Shown: positions 43,786 to 53,556 of the stretch, piece by piece
How positions within the stretch are numbered: the stretch's first letter is position 1
Layout: each line of letters starts with the position of its first letter
Assembly (NCBI GenBank): GCA_963763485.1
Contig: CAVXOW010000008.1
Location: 124,001-188,000 of the forward strand
From: CAWCKS01 sp963763485
Lineage (GTDB): Bacteria > Pseudomonadota > Alphaproteobacteria > Rhizobiales > Xanthobacteraceae
Reading direction: 5' to 3'
Length of the DNA stretch: 64,000 bases
The notes under the pieces: generated by a model
The model's input: only the letters and a program-made list of their open reading frames with translations
The model's database searches: none
What the model was told of the DNA's origin: nothing
Position numbers and translations under genes: made by a program

Positions 43786-44445
43786 ATGAAACTGATCATC
43801 TTCGACTTCGATGGCACGCTGGCGGACAGTCGCAACCTGATCATCGAGGCGCACCGGCGGGTGTTTTCCCAATTCGGACTGCCGGTGCCGCCCCCGGAAG
43901 CGAGCCTCGCGCTGATCGGGCGCTCGCTCGAGCTAGTGCTCGCCGAACTCGCCGGACCCGATGCGCCGGTCGCGGCGATGACGACGGCCTATCAGCCGGT
44001 CGTGAAGCAGCTGCGCGCCGATCCCGCATTTGCCGACCTGCCCTTTGCCGGCGTCAATGAGCTGCTCCTCGAGCTGGGGGCACGGAAAGACCTTCGTCTC
44101 GGCATCGCCACCGGGCATATCTCGAGCGCGATCGAGCCGGCGCTTGCGACATTCGGCTGGCGCGAGCTGTTCTGCACCGTACAGAGCGCCGACAAAGCGC
44201 CGTCGAAGCCGCACCCCGGCATGATCCTGCAGGCGCTCGCCGAGGCCGACACCGCAGCCGACGATGCCGTCATGATCGGCGACACCGCCTTCGACATGGA
44301 GATGGCGCGCGCGGCCGGTGTTGCCGCGGTCGGCGTCGCCTGGGGTTATCATCCGCGCGATCGGCTTATCGCGGCAGGTGCGGACGGGGTCGCCGAGACG
44401 ATCGAGGATTTGCGCACGCGGCTGCTGGACGGAGGCGATCGCTAA
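43786..44445 (+). CDS. HAD-IA family hydrolase, phosphoglycolate-phosphatase-like
   Basis: A 219-residue HAD phosphatase. Start at 43786 gives MKLIIFDFDGTLADSRNLI, with catalytic DxD at residues 7-9; a GTG four codons earlier is possible. Later motifs are GIATGHISSA (Thr), KPHPGMI (Lys) and MIGDTAFDMEMARAAGVAAVGVAWGYHP (acidic pair). Last gene of the phosphorylase/PRPP cluster, so its substrate may be a sugar phosphate or nucleotide made by these enzymes. Confidence 0.9.
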   Translation: MKLIIFDFDGTLADSRNLIIEAHRRVFSQFGLPVPPPEASLALIGRSLELVLAELAGPDAPVAAMTTAYQPVVKQLRADPAFADLPFAGVNELLLELGARKDLRLGIATGHISSAIEPALATFGWRELFCTVQSADKAPSKPHPGMILQALAEADTAADDAVMIGDTAFDMEMARAAGVAAVGVAWGYHPRDRLIAAGADGVAETIEDLRTRLLDGGDR

Positions 44446-44604
44446 GCTGATTCTCTAGCACTGGAATGCCTTCGGCGTTCCGGAGCCAGCCGAGCATCTC
44501 CGAAAAAAAGCACATCGGAGTGCAAATAGAACGGCATTGGCGTACGGTCCTCCGTCCAGGGGTCAGGGAGAGCCCCCGCGCAAAACTCGCAAGGGGCAGT
44601 CAAG

Positions 44605-44988
44605 ATGAAATCAGCATTGGTCGCAGCGGCCGCCATGACGGCGCTGTCGCCGGTCTCAACTGCGCTCGCACAGACCCAGTTGCCGACGACGACCATCGTC
44701 GCGCCGAAGCCCAAACCAAAGCCGGCTGTGGTGACTCGTGCAGCACGATCGGACTCGGTGTCGATCATGCCGGAGCATCCGGACCCTGAAACACCCCATG
44801 TCCGCGCCAAGGACTGGAATGCGCCCGGCGTGATGAACCTGAACTACATGACGGAAGCGCAATTCGTGGCATTTCAGGCCGCGCACCCCACCGCGGTGTT
44901 CTGGGGACGCTGCTATGCGGGCCAGGATCCCGACCTCAATATCCGGGCCTTCCTGAGGCGTCGGGTTCCGTTCGGTTGCGGCGGCTGA
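44605..44988 (+). CDS. small secreted protein, 127 aa, unknown
   Basis: A signal peptide MKSALVAAAAMTALSPVSTALAQ precedes a Lys/Pro stretch (APKPKPKPAVVTR) and a compact C-terminal half with two Cys (WGRCYAGQDPDLNIRAFLRRRVPFGCGG) that may form a disulfide. AAGGGG lies upstream of the ATG. No family recognised. It precedes the exbB-like gene by 133 bases on the same strand. Confidence 0.6.
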   Translation: MKSALVAAAAMTALSPVSTALAQTQLPTTTIVAPKPKPKPAVVTRAARSDSVSIMPEHPDPETPHVRAKDWNAPGVMNLNYMTEAQFVAFQAAHPTAVFWGRCYAGQDPDLNIRAFLRRRVPFGCGG

Positions 44989-45121
44989 CGGCTCGGAACC
45001 GCTCCGAAGTTGCAACAGAACAAGCGAGGGCTTTTCCGGTTTGAAATTCCCACCCGGATTGGGCACAAACCATCCTGCGCGGCCAGTGCGCCATCTTTCA
45101 TTCAAAGCGGAACGCGCAAAT

Positions 45122-45890
45122 ATGCGACGTCAATTCGCGGTGCTGTTGGGAACACTCGCCCTGTTGGCGCCTGAGGTGGCGCTGGCGCAGGTTCCGAGCG
45201 AGCTGCTGCCACGGAACCTGTCGCCATGGGGCATGTTCCTCAACGCCGACATCGTGGTCAAAGCCGTGATGGTGGGGCTTGCCCTCGCCTCGCTGGTGAC
45301 CTGGACGGTGTGGCTCACGAAAACCATCGAACTGCGGCGCGAGACCACGCGCGCGAGACGGCGACTTCGCGTGATCGAGCAGGGCGGCGCGCTGCGCGAC
45401 GCCGTCCGCGCCTGCGGCAGCGACACCGACGCCGTCGCCCAGCTCATCCTGTCGACGGCACGTGAGAGCGAGCTGTCGGGCGGCACGTTCGACGCGGATT
45501 TCAAGGAGCGGGTGGCGCTGCGGCTCGAGCGGGTCGAGGCGGCGATGCAGCGCCAGATTTCGCGCGGCATCGGCGTGCTGGCGACGATCGGCGCCACGGC
45601 GCCGTTCGTCGGCCTGTTCGGCACGGTGTGGGGCATCATGAATTCGTTCATCGGCATCTCGGAATCCCACACCACCAACCTCGCCGTGGTCGCGCCCGGC
45701 ATTGCCGAGGCGCTGCTCGCCACCGCCATGGGCCTGGTCGCCGCGATCCCCGCGGTCGTGATCTACAACCATCTGGTCCGCGTCATCGGCGGCTACCGCG
45801 CGTTGCTCGGCGACGCCTCGGCGCAGCTGCTCCTGATGATCAGCCGCGGACGCACCGACCGCGCGCCGGTCGGCGCGCGCCGCGGAGTAG
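45122..45890 (+). CDS. exbB: ExbB/TolQ-type proton channel, probable one-base frame error at the 3' end
   Basis: About 255 residues: signal-like N-terminus MRRQFAVLLGTLALLAPEVALAQ, a first membrane segment (VVKAVMVGLALASLVTWTVWL), then FKERVALRLERVEAAMQRQISRGIGVLATIGATAPFVGLFGTVWGIMNSFIGIS (family block) and APGIAEALLATAMGLVAAIPAVVIYN. As written, the frame runs on into exbD (GARRGVAVMAVRLG). One base of difference would end it at TAG 45888-45890, just before exbD's own GGAG site and ATG, so I place the stop there. It energises TonB-dependent outer-membrane uptake with ExbD. Confidence 0.8.
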
Positions 45891-45895
45891 CTGTC

Positions 45896-46332
45896 ATGGC
45901 TGTGCGGCTCGGCTCGCGTTCCGGCGGCGACGACCTCGAAGTCCAGCACGAGATCAACGTCACGCCGTTCATCGACGTCATCCTGGTGCTCCTGATCATC
46001 TTCATGGTGGCGGCGCCGCTCGCGACCGTCGACATCGGCGTCAACCTGCCGTCGAGCACCGCGCCGCGAACAGCCGCGGCCGGACAAGCCGGTATTCGTG
46101 ACCGTCAAGCCCGACGGCACCGTCGCGGTCGGCGAGACGATGGTGACGCGCGAGACGCTGTCGCCGGCGCGCTCGATACCGCCACCAACAATCACAAGGA
46201 CGAGGTGATCTTTGTCCGCGGCGACAAGGAGCTGGCCTACGGCGACCTGATCGCAGGTCATGAACCTTTGCGCGACGCCGGCTACCTCAAGCTCGCGCTG
46301 GTCGGGCTGGAAGCGGCCCGGCAAAGCCATGA
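45896..46332 (+). pseudogene. exbD: ExbD-type protein, several frame shifts
   Basis: Start ATG 45896 (MAVRLGSRSGGDDLEVQHEINVTPFIDVILVLLIIFMVAAPLATVDIGVNLPSS) has GGAG eight bases upstream; the single membrane segment with its conserved Asp (FIDVILVLL) is present. Near 46075 the frame moves (PRPDKPVFVTVKPDGTVAVGETMVTRETLSP is in another frame), near 46170 it returns (ALDTATNNHKDEVIFVRGDKELAYGDL), near 46255-46268 a compensated pair scrambles about six residues, and near 46318 one C added to a CCC run would give a TGA overlapping tonB's ATG. Each piece is standard ExbD. Confidence 0.75.
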
Positions 46333-47083
46333 CAGCGCTGGCGCTGCATTTTCCGGAACGGCGCGGGATCACGCGCTGGATGCTCGCCGCCGTGGCGATC
46401 GTCATCGCACATGGCGATCGTGATCGGCGCGCTGGCGCTGTGGTATACGCGCGCACCGCCGGAGGAGAATCTCATTCCAGCGATCGTGGTGAGCATCGTA
46501 CCGGCGGCGCCACTGTCTCCGATGGAAAACGATCAGCCAGTCGCGGCCGAGCAAACAACGCATATCGATCCGACGCCCGAGCCGTCCAAAGTCGAGACGA
46601 AGGTCGAGCCGCCGCCGGAAGAGATCAAACCTCCACCGCCACGCCCGGCGGAGATCGCTCTTCCGAAGCCAGAGCCAAAGCCGGTCGAAAGAAAATCCGT
46701 CGAAAAGAGGCCTGTCGAAAAGAGGCGCGTCGAAAAATTGTCTCCGCCGCAGGAAGCGCACGAGAGGGCTGCGGCGCGCGAAGCCTCGCGACAATCGAGC
46801 GTCGCGGCTTCGAACAACTACAATTCACTGGTCATTGGGCAGCTCGAACGCGCCAAGGGATACCCGCCGGGCGGCGCCGACTGGAAAAACCTCCGTGGCG
46901 TTTACGGTCAGCAGTGCGGGCAGCCTCTTGGATGTCCATGTCACGAAGTCATCGGGCAATTCAATTCTCGACCAGGCAGCGCTCGACATCGTGCGGCGTG
47001 CATCGCCCTTTCCGCATTTCCCGCCGGAGATGACTCAACCGCAGACATCGTTTTCCTGGGAGCGATACTTCGCGGCGCGCTGA
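46329..47083 (+). pseudogene. tonB: TonB-type protein, two frame shifts
   Basis: It begins MTALALHFPERRGITRWMLAAVAIVIAH, shifts frame near 46408 to MAIVIGALALWYTR (completing the membrane anchor), continues through a Pro/Glu/Lys-rich periplasmic spacer (PTPEPSKVETKVEPPPEEIKPPPPRPAE), and shifts again near 46885 into GKTSVAFTVSSAGSLLDVHVTKSSGNSILDQAALDIVRRASPFPHFPP, a normal TonB C-terminal domain. Stop TGA at 47081. With ExbB/ExbD it would transmit proton-motive force to outer-membrane receptors; none is nearby. Confidence 0.78.
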
Positions 47084-47087
47084 GGCG

Positions 47088-48402
47088 CTAGGCGATTTGC
47101 CCGCTCGAACTGGCGCAGCAGGCGGTTGCCGCGCTCGGCCGCGGCATCGAGCGCCTGCTGCGCCGTCTTCTTGCCGGAAAAGGCCTGCTCGAGCTCGTCC
47201 TCAATGGCGGCGCGGATCAGCACGAACGAGCCGAGCCGGAGGCCTCTCGAATTGTCGGTCGGCGGCTTGTAGGTGATCTGCTCGATCGAAATCGCGGTGC
47301 CGGGATTGCGATCGTAGAAGCCTTGCGCGCGGCGTCAGTTCGAAGGCGGCGCGCGTGATCGGAAGATAGCCGGTTTTCTGGTGCCACCAGGCCTGCACGT
47401 CCGGCCGCGACAGGAAGGCGAAGAAACGCGCGACGCCTTTGTATTCGTCTGCCGGCCGGTCGCGCAGCACCCACAGCGTGGCGCCGCCGATGATCGTGTT
47501 CTGCGGCGCGCCGGGAACGTCGGGCCAGTACGGCATCATGCCGTAGCCGACCTGAACTTGCCTTGGCGAGGATGTCGGCGCGCGTCGCCGACGAGCCGAG
47601 GAAGATGCCGCACTCGCCGCGCTGGAAGCGCGGCTCGGCCTTGGTGTCGCGGCCGCTGTAGTCGAACAGCTTGGTCTTCTGCCACTCGGCGAGCTTGCCG
47701 ATGTGGCGGACCTCGAGCGGATTGTTGATGGTGAGCAACGCATCGAGCCCGCCGAGGCCGTTGGCTGCGCGTCGCGACCGGCAGTTGTGAAGCGCGGAGA
47801 AATTCTCGACGTTGACCCAGGACGGCCAGTGCGTGGTGAAGCCGCAGGCCGCGCCTGACGCGCGCAGCGCTGCGGCCGCGACGCCGACCTCGGGCCAGGT
47901 TTTCGGCGGAACGTCCGGGTTGAGGCCGGCGGCGCGAAACAGCTGCTTGTTGTAATAGAGGATCGGGGTCGACGAGTTGAACGGAAACGACAGCATGTTG
48001 CCGGCGACGTCGGTGTAATAGCCGGTGACCGCGGGCAGATAGGCGCTCGGGATCGAACGTCTCCTTCGCATCGCGCATCAACTCGTACACCGGATAGATC
48101 GCGCCCTTCGCCGCCATCATCGTCGCGGTCGCGATCTCGTTGACCTGGACGATGGCCGGCTGGGTCTGCGAGCGGAAGGCGAAGATCGCCGCCGTCGTAG
48201 TCTCGGTGTAGTTGCCCTTGTAGACCGGGACGACGCGGTAGTCCGACTGGGTCGCGTTGAAGTCGGATGCGAGCTTTTCGAGCTGGCGGCCAAGCTCGCC
48301 CGGCATCGCGTGCCACCAGATCACGTCCGTCGTGGCCAACGCCGGCGCCGCATGCATCAGCGCCATGAACACGGCCGCGACCTTCAGCGTGAAATTCCGC
48401 AT
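47088..48402 (-). pseudogene. ugpB: UgpB-like glycerol-3-phosphate-binding protein, multiple frame shifts
   Basis: Start 48402 (MRNFTLKVAAVFMALMHAAPALATTDVIWWHAMPGELG) after AAGGGAC, with a signal peptide. YKGNYTETTTAAIFAFRSQTQPAIVQVNEIATATMMAAKGAIYPVY closely parallels E. coli UgpB. Near 48052 an extra C in a CCC run shifts to SAYLPAVTGYYTDVAGNMLSFPFNSSTPILYYNKQLF. Further breaks lie near 47785, 47765, 47560, 47330 and 47260. Pieces VGYGMMPYWPDVPGAPQNTIIGGATLWV, WHQKTGYLPITRAAFELT and AIEDELEQAFSGKKTAQQALDAAAERGNRLLRQFERANR keep the full-length order. I place the stop at TAG 47088, needing one more indel; as read, it would run to 47035. No ugpA, ugpE or ugpC nearby. Confidence 0.78.
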
Positions 48403-48739
48403 GTCCCTTCGACGCCGTCAAAGCGCCGCCTGCCCTGTGCCGCAAGCCGGCCCGCGATCGGACATCGCGGTGGTCGGGCCGTGCGGTAGCAAACCTTTGA
48501 AATAACTCGCTAATCGTACGGCGCCGCGTGCCCCTGCGCCGACCGCGGCCGTAAGCCCCCTGCTCCGTTTGCCATTCCGTCGTTTGGTGACCGGACAGCC
48601 GCGATCTCCCGATAGCAAAACCGGCGTCCATTCGATAGAGTTTCGTCGCGGTCAAAGTCTTGAGAAGACGCAACGTTTCGCCGCGGGCGAGACATTGCCC
48701 GGTCGTCTTAATTGCCCGGTCGTTTAAAAGGAAGCTCTC
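48403..48739. other. 337-base divergent gap between ugpB and the TRAP binding protein
   Basis: No gene is visible. The right end holds a direct repeat (listed separately) and an AAAAGGAAG ribosome site. The middle (about 48420-48690) contains no clear promoter that I would commit to. Confidence 0.5.
48694..48723 (+). promoter_or_regulatory. 13-base direct repeat before the TRAP binding protein, candidate response-regulator site
   Basis: ATTGCCCGGTCGT at 48694-48706 is repeated exactly at 48711-48723, offset 17 bases, ending 16 bases before the GTG start. OmpR-type regulators bind direct repeats, and one is encoded at 53557 at the end of the same gene group. The repeat is seen; its use is inferred. 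Confidence 0.4.
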
Positions 48740-49729
48740 GTGCAAACGGCGAGACATCTGGTCTTCCAGACTGTCGCGGTCTTGTGGGCGGCCGTCATGT
48801 TTTCGGCGGCGCCGGCGGACGCGCGCGAATTCCGGGCCGCGGACACCCAGGCCGAGGATTATCCGACGGTCCAGGCCCTGAACTACATGGGCAAGCTGAT
48901 CGCCGAGCGCACGAACGGCCGCCACCAGATCAAGGTGTTTCACAGCCGCCAGCTCGGTGAAGAGAAGGAAACCATCGAGCAGACCCGGGCCGGCGCCATC
49001 GACCTCAATCGCACCAACGTGGCGCCGATCGGCGAGTTCGTGCCGCTCGCCAATGTGCTGGCGATGCCGTTCCTGTTCCGCTCGATCGATCACCTGCACA
49101 GCGTGCTGGACAGCCAGATCGGCCAGGAAATTCTGGACAGCTTTGCACCGCACGGCTTTGTCGGGTTGACCTATTACGACTCCGGCGCACGCTCGATCTA
49201 CGACAGCGTGCGGCCGATCAAGTCGGTCGCCGACATGAAGAACCTCAAGATCCGGGTTCAGCAGTCCGACCTGATGGTCAAGATGATCAGCGCGCTCGGA
49301 GCCCAACCGATCGCGATGCCCTATGGCCAGGTGCTCACCGGCCTCGCTACCAAGCTGATCGACGGCGCCGAGAACAACTGGCCCTCCTTCGTCACCACAG
49401 GCCATTTCAAGTACGCCGGCTACTACACGCTGACCGAGCACACCATGTCGCCCGAGGTACTGGTCATGTCGCGCAAGGCCTGGGAATCCTTAACTCCCGA
49501 CGATCAGAAGATCTTCAAGCAGGCGGCGATGGAATCCAACATCTACATGCGCGAGCGGTGGAAGGCGCTCGAGGACAGGTCACGCCGCGAGGCCGAGGCC
49601 GCCGGCATCATGATCATCAAGGACTTCGATCGCAAATCGTTCGAGGACGCGATGGGCGCCATTTACAAGGAGGCGGCGAACGATCCCGCCATCGCCCGAT
49701 ACGTCGACCGCATCAAGAAAATGCAGTGA
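48740..49729 (+). CDS. TRAP transporter-type solute-binding protein (DctP family), orphan
   Basis: A 329-residue periplasmic binding protein with GTG start after AAAAGGAAG and a signal peptide ending PADARE. The DctP-family core is present: ALNYMGKLIAERTNGRHQIKVFHSRQLGEEKETIEQTRAGAIDLNRTN, VLAMPFLFRSIDHLHSVLDSQIG, NLKIRVQQSDLMVKMISALGAQPIAMPYGQVLTGLATKLIDGAENNWPSFVTTGHFKYAGYYTLTEHTMSPEVLVMS, with the Arg that normally grips a carboxylate in KIRVQ. No DctQ or DctM membrane subunits are near. It is 12 bases before a membrane histidine kinase, which suggests that it presents ligand to the kinase. Confidence 0.92.
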   Translation: MQTARHLVFQTVAVLWAAVMFSAAPADAREFRAADTQAEDYPTVQALNYMGKLIAERTNGRHQIKVFHSRQLGEEKETIEQTRAGAIDLNRTNVAPIGEFVPLANVLAMPFLFRSIDHLHSVLDSQIGQEILDSFAPHGFVGLTYYDSGARSIYDSVRPIKSVADMKNLKIRVQQSDLMVKMISALGAQPIAMPYGQVLTGLATKLIDGAENNWPSFVTTGHFKYAGYYTLTEHTMSPEVLVMSRKAWESLTPDDQKIFKQAAMESNIYMRERWKALEDRSRREAEAAGIMIIKDFDRKSFEDAMGAIYKEAANDPAIARYVDRIKKMQ

Positions 49730-49741
49730 CCGGTTAACCCC

Positions 49742-52700
49742 GTGAATTCCGAGGGCGACAACACCGAAGACGACATTGCGACGCGGAGCCGCTCCAGCCT
49801 CGTCAGCCTGGTGCGCGCGATCCCGATCCGCTGGCGCATCCTGTCGATCGCCGCGTTGAACTCGGCCGTGGTGCTGGTTCTTGCCGCGATGATCTGGAAC
49901 GGCGCGCGTGTGCTGTCGTCGGCATGGGACGAAGTGCGGCAGGTCCGCGAGTCCGATCGTATCCTCGCGATACTGGAGAGCGAGACCAGCCGGCTGCAGA
50001 ACCTGATTCACCGCTACATCAACCAGCCCAATCCGGAAGTGTTCGCGGAGATTCTGCTGTTGCGCGAAGCCGTGCTCGGCACGCTCAACACCCGCGCCTC
50101 GACCGATCCGATGCTGGCCGGCTCGGTGCAGGAGCTCGAGCGCGTCACCGAAAAATTCCTCGACGGCTTCGGCGAGGTGCGCGGCCTGCAGAACCAGATC
50201 GCCAAGACCTACGAGGAGCAGGTGCTGACCCCTGCCCGCGACATGGGCGGGCTTTATGCGATCATCGAGGGCGCCAGCAAGCGCGACTCGCTGATCGTGC
50301 CGGCGCTCAGCAAATCGCGCGAAGCCTTCACCTCGATGCTGGTGGCGGCCAACGCCTACTACCTTTCGCTGTCGACGGAGTCGGCCGACGAAGCGAGCCG
50401 CAACGCCGATACCATCGAGAACACCATCCCCGTGATGATCGATCTCGCCGAAGCCGACCTACAGAAGCTCGCGCTGCAGCGCCTCAGCCAGCGCACCACC
50501 GCGTTGCGCCAGGGGCTTGCGGCGCTGTCCGAACAGTTCACTGCGCGCAACAATTTGCTGCGCACCACGATCGACGCCAACCAGGCAGCGACCATTGCCG
50601 CGATCGACGGGCTGTCGGTGAACATGCGGCAGCGTGAATTGCAGGCGCAGGACAAATTCGACCAGACGCTGGCCGATATCTCGACGCGGGTCGGCACCAT
50701 CGCGCTGGTGTTCCTCGCCGTGATCGTGATCGCCGGCGTCATCATCGCGCTGTCGATCCGGCTGCCGCTGCAGCAGATCATGGCAGCGATGCACGCGATC
50801 ACGACCGGCGATCTGGGCCGCCGCGTGGCTGGCACCGAGGCAAAGGACGAGGTCGGCGCGATGGCTCGCGCGGTCGAGGTGTTTCGCGAGAACGCCATCG
50901 CCAAGCGCCAGGCCGAGGACGATCTGCGCGCCTCGAAAGAGCGCGCCGAGAACGCCCTGAGCGAGCTGCGCGCGGCACAGCAAAACCTGATCGATGCGGA
51001 ACGGCTTGCCGCGCTCGGCGGCCTCGTCGCCGGCGTCGCGCACGAGGTCAACAACCCGATCGGCATCAGCCTCACGGTGGCGTCGAGTTTTGAGCGGCGC
51101 ACGCAGCAGTTCCAGGACGAGCTGAAGTCACAGGCGCCATTGCGCCGCTCGCAACTCGAGGAGTTCGTGCGCGTGTGCGTCGATGCGGCTCAGCAGCTGG
51201 TGGGCAATTTGACCCGGGCCGGCGAGCTGATCAACTCGTTCAAGCAGGTCGCGGTCGATCGCTCGCATGCCGAGCGGCGCTTGTTCGACCTGCAGGAAGC
51301 GACCGAGCAGATCGTCGCGAGCCTGCGTCCGGTGCTGAAGAAGTCGTCGGTGGCGCTTGAGCTGAACATTCCCGAAGGCCTGATGGTCGATTCCTTCCCC
51401 GGCTCCTATGGCCAGGTGCTGACCAACCTGTTCCTCAATGCCTCCAATCACGCCTTCCCCGACGGCCGTCCCGGCATCATCCGGCTCGACGCGCGGCCAC
51501 GCGGCAACGACGAGATCGAGATCATCTTCGCCGATGACGGCGCCGGCATGTCGGCGGACGTGATGCGGCAGGCGTTCGATCCATTCTTCACCACCCGCCG
51601 CAACGAAGGCGGCACCGGGCTCGGCCTGCACATCGTCTACAACCTGGTCACCCAGCAAATGGGCGGGCGGATGATGCTCGAATCCAAGCCGGGACAAGGC
51701 ACGACGTTTCGCATTATCATGCCGCGCGCCGCGCGCGCGACCGAATTCCAGCACACACAGCTTTGGGACCACGCAATGGCCGACCAGGACGATGTCCTCC
51801 AACTGATCGAAGACGACGTCCGACCGGCACAGACGGGCTCGGAGCGGAAATGGAAGATCGCGGTCATCGACGATGATGCCGCCGTCCATGAGGGCACGCG
51901 CTTTGCGCTCAGCGATTACAGCCTGAACGGCCAGACGCTGGAAATTCTCTCGGCCTATTCGGCCGCGGAAGGCCGCGCGCTGATGAGCGCGCACGACGAC
52001 ATCGCGGCGGTGCTGCTCGACGTCATCATGGAGACCGACTCCGCCGGCCTCGAGCTCGTCGAATACATCCGCAACGAACTGAGGAACGAGACCGTACGCA
52101 TCATCCTGCGCACCGGCCAGCCAGGCCAGGCGCCGGAGCGGCGCGTGATCGTCGACTACGACATCAACGACTACAAGGCGAAGACCGAGCTCACCGCCGA
52201 CAAGCTGTTCACCTCGCTCACCGCGGCGCTGCGCAGCTACCAGCAGCTCGAGCGCATGGTGCAGACCCGGCGCGGGCTGGAAATCATCATCGATGCGGCG
52301 TCCACCCTCTACGACTTCAAGTCGATGCAGCGGCTTGCCGAAGGCGTGCTGACCCAGATCGCGTCCCTGCTCAATGTCGACTGCGCCGGCATTCTGGTGC
52401 TGCGCGACAGCCGCGACGTCAACAAGGCATTTTCGGTGCTGGCCGGGTCCGGCTGCTACAGCAAGTTCCTCGCGACCAATGGCGGCCAGCCGCTCGACAG
52501 CGAGTTGCAGACGCTGGTGCAATCGGCGTTCGAGCGCCGCAAGCACGAATTCGTCGATCATCGGTCGGTGCTCTACATCAAGACCGCGAGCGACCGCGAG
52601 GTGGTCGTGCTGCTGGAAGCCGCGAAAGACCTGTCCGATACCGATCGCTCGCTGGTCGAGATCTTCGGCAGCCGGCTGTCGGTCGCGTTCGACAACGTGA

Positions 52701-53521
52701 TCCTTTACCAGCAGCTGCAGGAGGCCAACACGCAGTTGGAAGATCGCGTCGCCCAGCGCACCAAGGCGTTGATGGCGGCGAACCGGCGCCTGTCGGCGCA
52801 GTGGCTGCGCCTGCAGCGCGCCAACTCGTTCAAGAACGAGATCCTTGGCACCGTCGCACACGACTTGAAGAACCCGCTCGGCGTCATCCTCGGCCGCACC
52901 GAGATGCTGAAAGAACTGGTCGGCGGCGCGATGGCCTCGAAGGACGGCGCAATCGCCCAGGTCGATCACATCCGCGACGCCACCAAGCGCCTGACCTCGA
53001 TGGTCGACCGGTTGATCTCGGATGCGATGGCCGACGCCTTCGACATCACGATCCGCCGCGAAGCGGTCGACATTTCGGCGCTGGTGCAGGAAATCGTCTC
53101 GGCAAACCAGCCCTCCGCGGCGAACAAGCAGCAAACCATCACCGTGTCAGGCTCGCCGGAGCAGGTGACGATGTGCGACGCCGACCGCATGCGCGAGGCG
53201 ATCGACAACCTCGTCAGCAACGCGATCAAGTACTCGTCGGTCGGCGGCAAGATCGTACTCGGCGTGACGCATGTCGACGGCCAGTTGCTGATCAACGTCA
53301 CCGACAATGGCGCAGGCCTTTCGCCTGAGGATTTGAGCCGCCTGTTCGGCCGATTCCAGCGGCTGTCGGCAAAACCCACCGGCGGCGAAAGCTCGACCGG
53401 GCTCGGGCTATCGATCGTCAAGCGCATCATCGACATGCACGGCGGCAAGGTGTCGGCGACCAGCGCCGGCCCGGGCAAGGGCGCGACCTTCACGATTGCC
53501 TTGCCGGCGACGGCCAACTGA
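49742..53521 (+). CDS. hybrid sensor kinase with two kinase cores and an internal receiver
   Basis: 1259 residues, GTG start. Order: transmembrane segment about 37-57; periplasmic helical sensor to about 315; second transmembrane segment about 318-338; HAMP (RLPLQQIMAAMHAITTGDLGRRVAG); coiled coil; kinase core 1 with phospho-His 434 (VAGVAHEVNNPIG) and ATPase boxes DDGAGMSADVMRQAFDPFFTTRRNEGGTGLGLHIV; receiver with phospho-Asp 760 (VLLDVIME); DUF3369-like GAF region (TRRGLEIIIDAASTLYDFKSMQRLAEGVLTQI); coiled coil; kinase core 2 with His 1040 (TVAHDLKNPLGV) and DNGAGLSPEDLSRLFGRFQRL...GLGLSIVKRI. The gene follows the TRAP binding protein by 12 bases and precedes the response regulator by 35. 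The frame is intact throughout. Confidence 0.93.
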   Translation: MNSEGDNTEDDIATRSRSSLVSLVRAIPIRWRILSIAALNSAVVLVLAAMIWNGARVLSSAWDEVRQVRESDRILAILESETSRLQNLIHRYINQPNPEVFAEILLLREAVLGTLNTRASTDPMLAGSVQELERVTEKFLDGFGEVRGLQNQIAKTYEEQVLTPARDMGGLYAIIEGASKRDSLIVPALSKSREAFTSMLVAANAYYLSLSTESADEASRNADTIENTIPVMIDLAEADLQKLALQRLSQRTTALRQGLAALSEQFTARNNLLRTTIDANQAATIAAIDGLSVNMRQRELQAQDKFDQTLADISTRVGTIALVFLAVIVIAGVIIALSIRLPLQQIMAAMHAITTGDLGRRVAGTEAKDEVGAMARAVEVFRENAIAKRQAEDDLRASKERAENALSELRAAQQNLIDAERLAALGGLVAGVAHEVNNPIGISLTVASSFERRTQQFQDELKSQAPLRRSQLEEFVRVCVDAAQQLVGNLTRAGELINSFKQVAVDRSHAERRLFDLQEATEQIVASLRPVLKKSSVALELNIPEGLMVDSFPGSYGQVLTNLFLNASNHAFPDGRPGIIRLDARPRGNDEIEIIFADDGAGMSADVMRQAFDPFFTTRRNEGGTGLGLHIVYNLVTQQMGGRMMLESKPGQGTTFRIIMPRAARATEFQHTQLWDHAMADQDDVLQLIEDDVRPAQTGSERKWKIAVIDDDAAVHEGTRFALSDYSLNGQTLEILSAYSAAEGRALMSAHDDIAAVLLDVIMETDSAGLELVEYIRNELRNETVRIILRTGQPGQAPERRVIVDYDINDYKAKTELTADKLFTSLTAALRSYQQLERMVQTRRGLEIIIDAASTLYDFKSMQRLAEGVLTQIASLLNVDCAGILVLRDSRDVNKAFSVLAGSGCYSKFLATNGGQPLDSELQTLVQSAFERRKHEFVDHRSVLYIKTASDREVVVLLEAAKDLSDTDRSLVEIFGSRLSVAFDNVILYQQLQEANTQLEDRVAQRTKALMAANRRLSAQWLRLQRANSFKNEILGTVAHDLKNPLGVILGRTEMLKELVGGAMASKDGAIAQVDHIRDATKRLTSMVDRLISDAMADAFDITIRREAVDISALVQEIVSANQPSAANKQQTITVSGSPEQVTMCDADRMREAIDNLVSNAIKYSSVGGKIVLGVTHVDGQLLINVTDNGAGLSPEDLSRLFGRFQRLSAKPTGGESSTGLGLSIVKRIIDMHGGKVSATSAGPGKGATFTIALPATAN

Positions 53522-53556
53522 CTGACACGATCGACAGCAAAGAGACACCACGAGCG

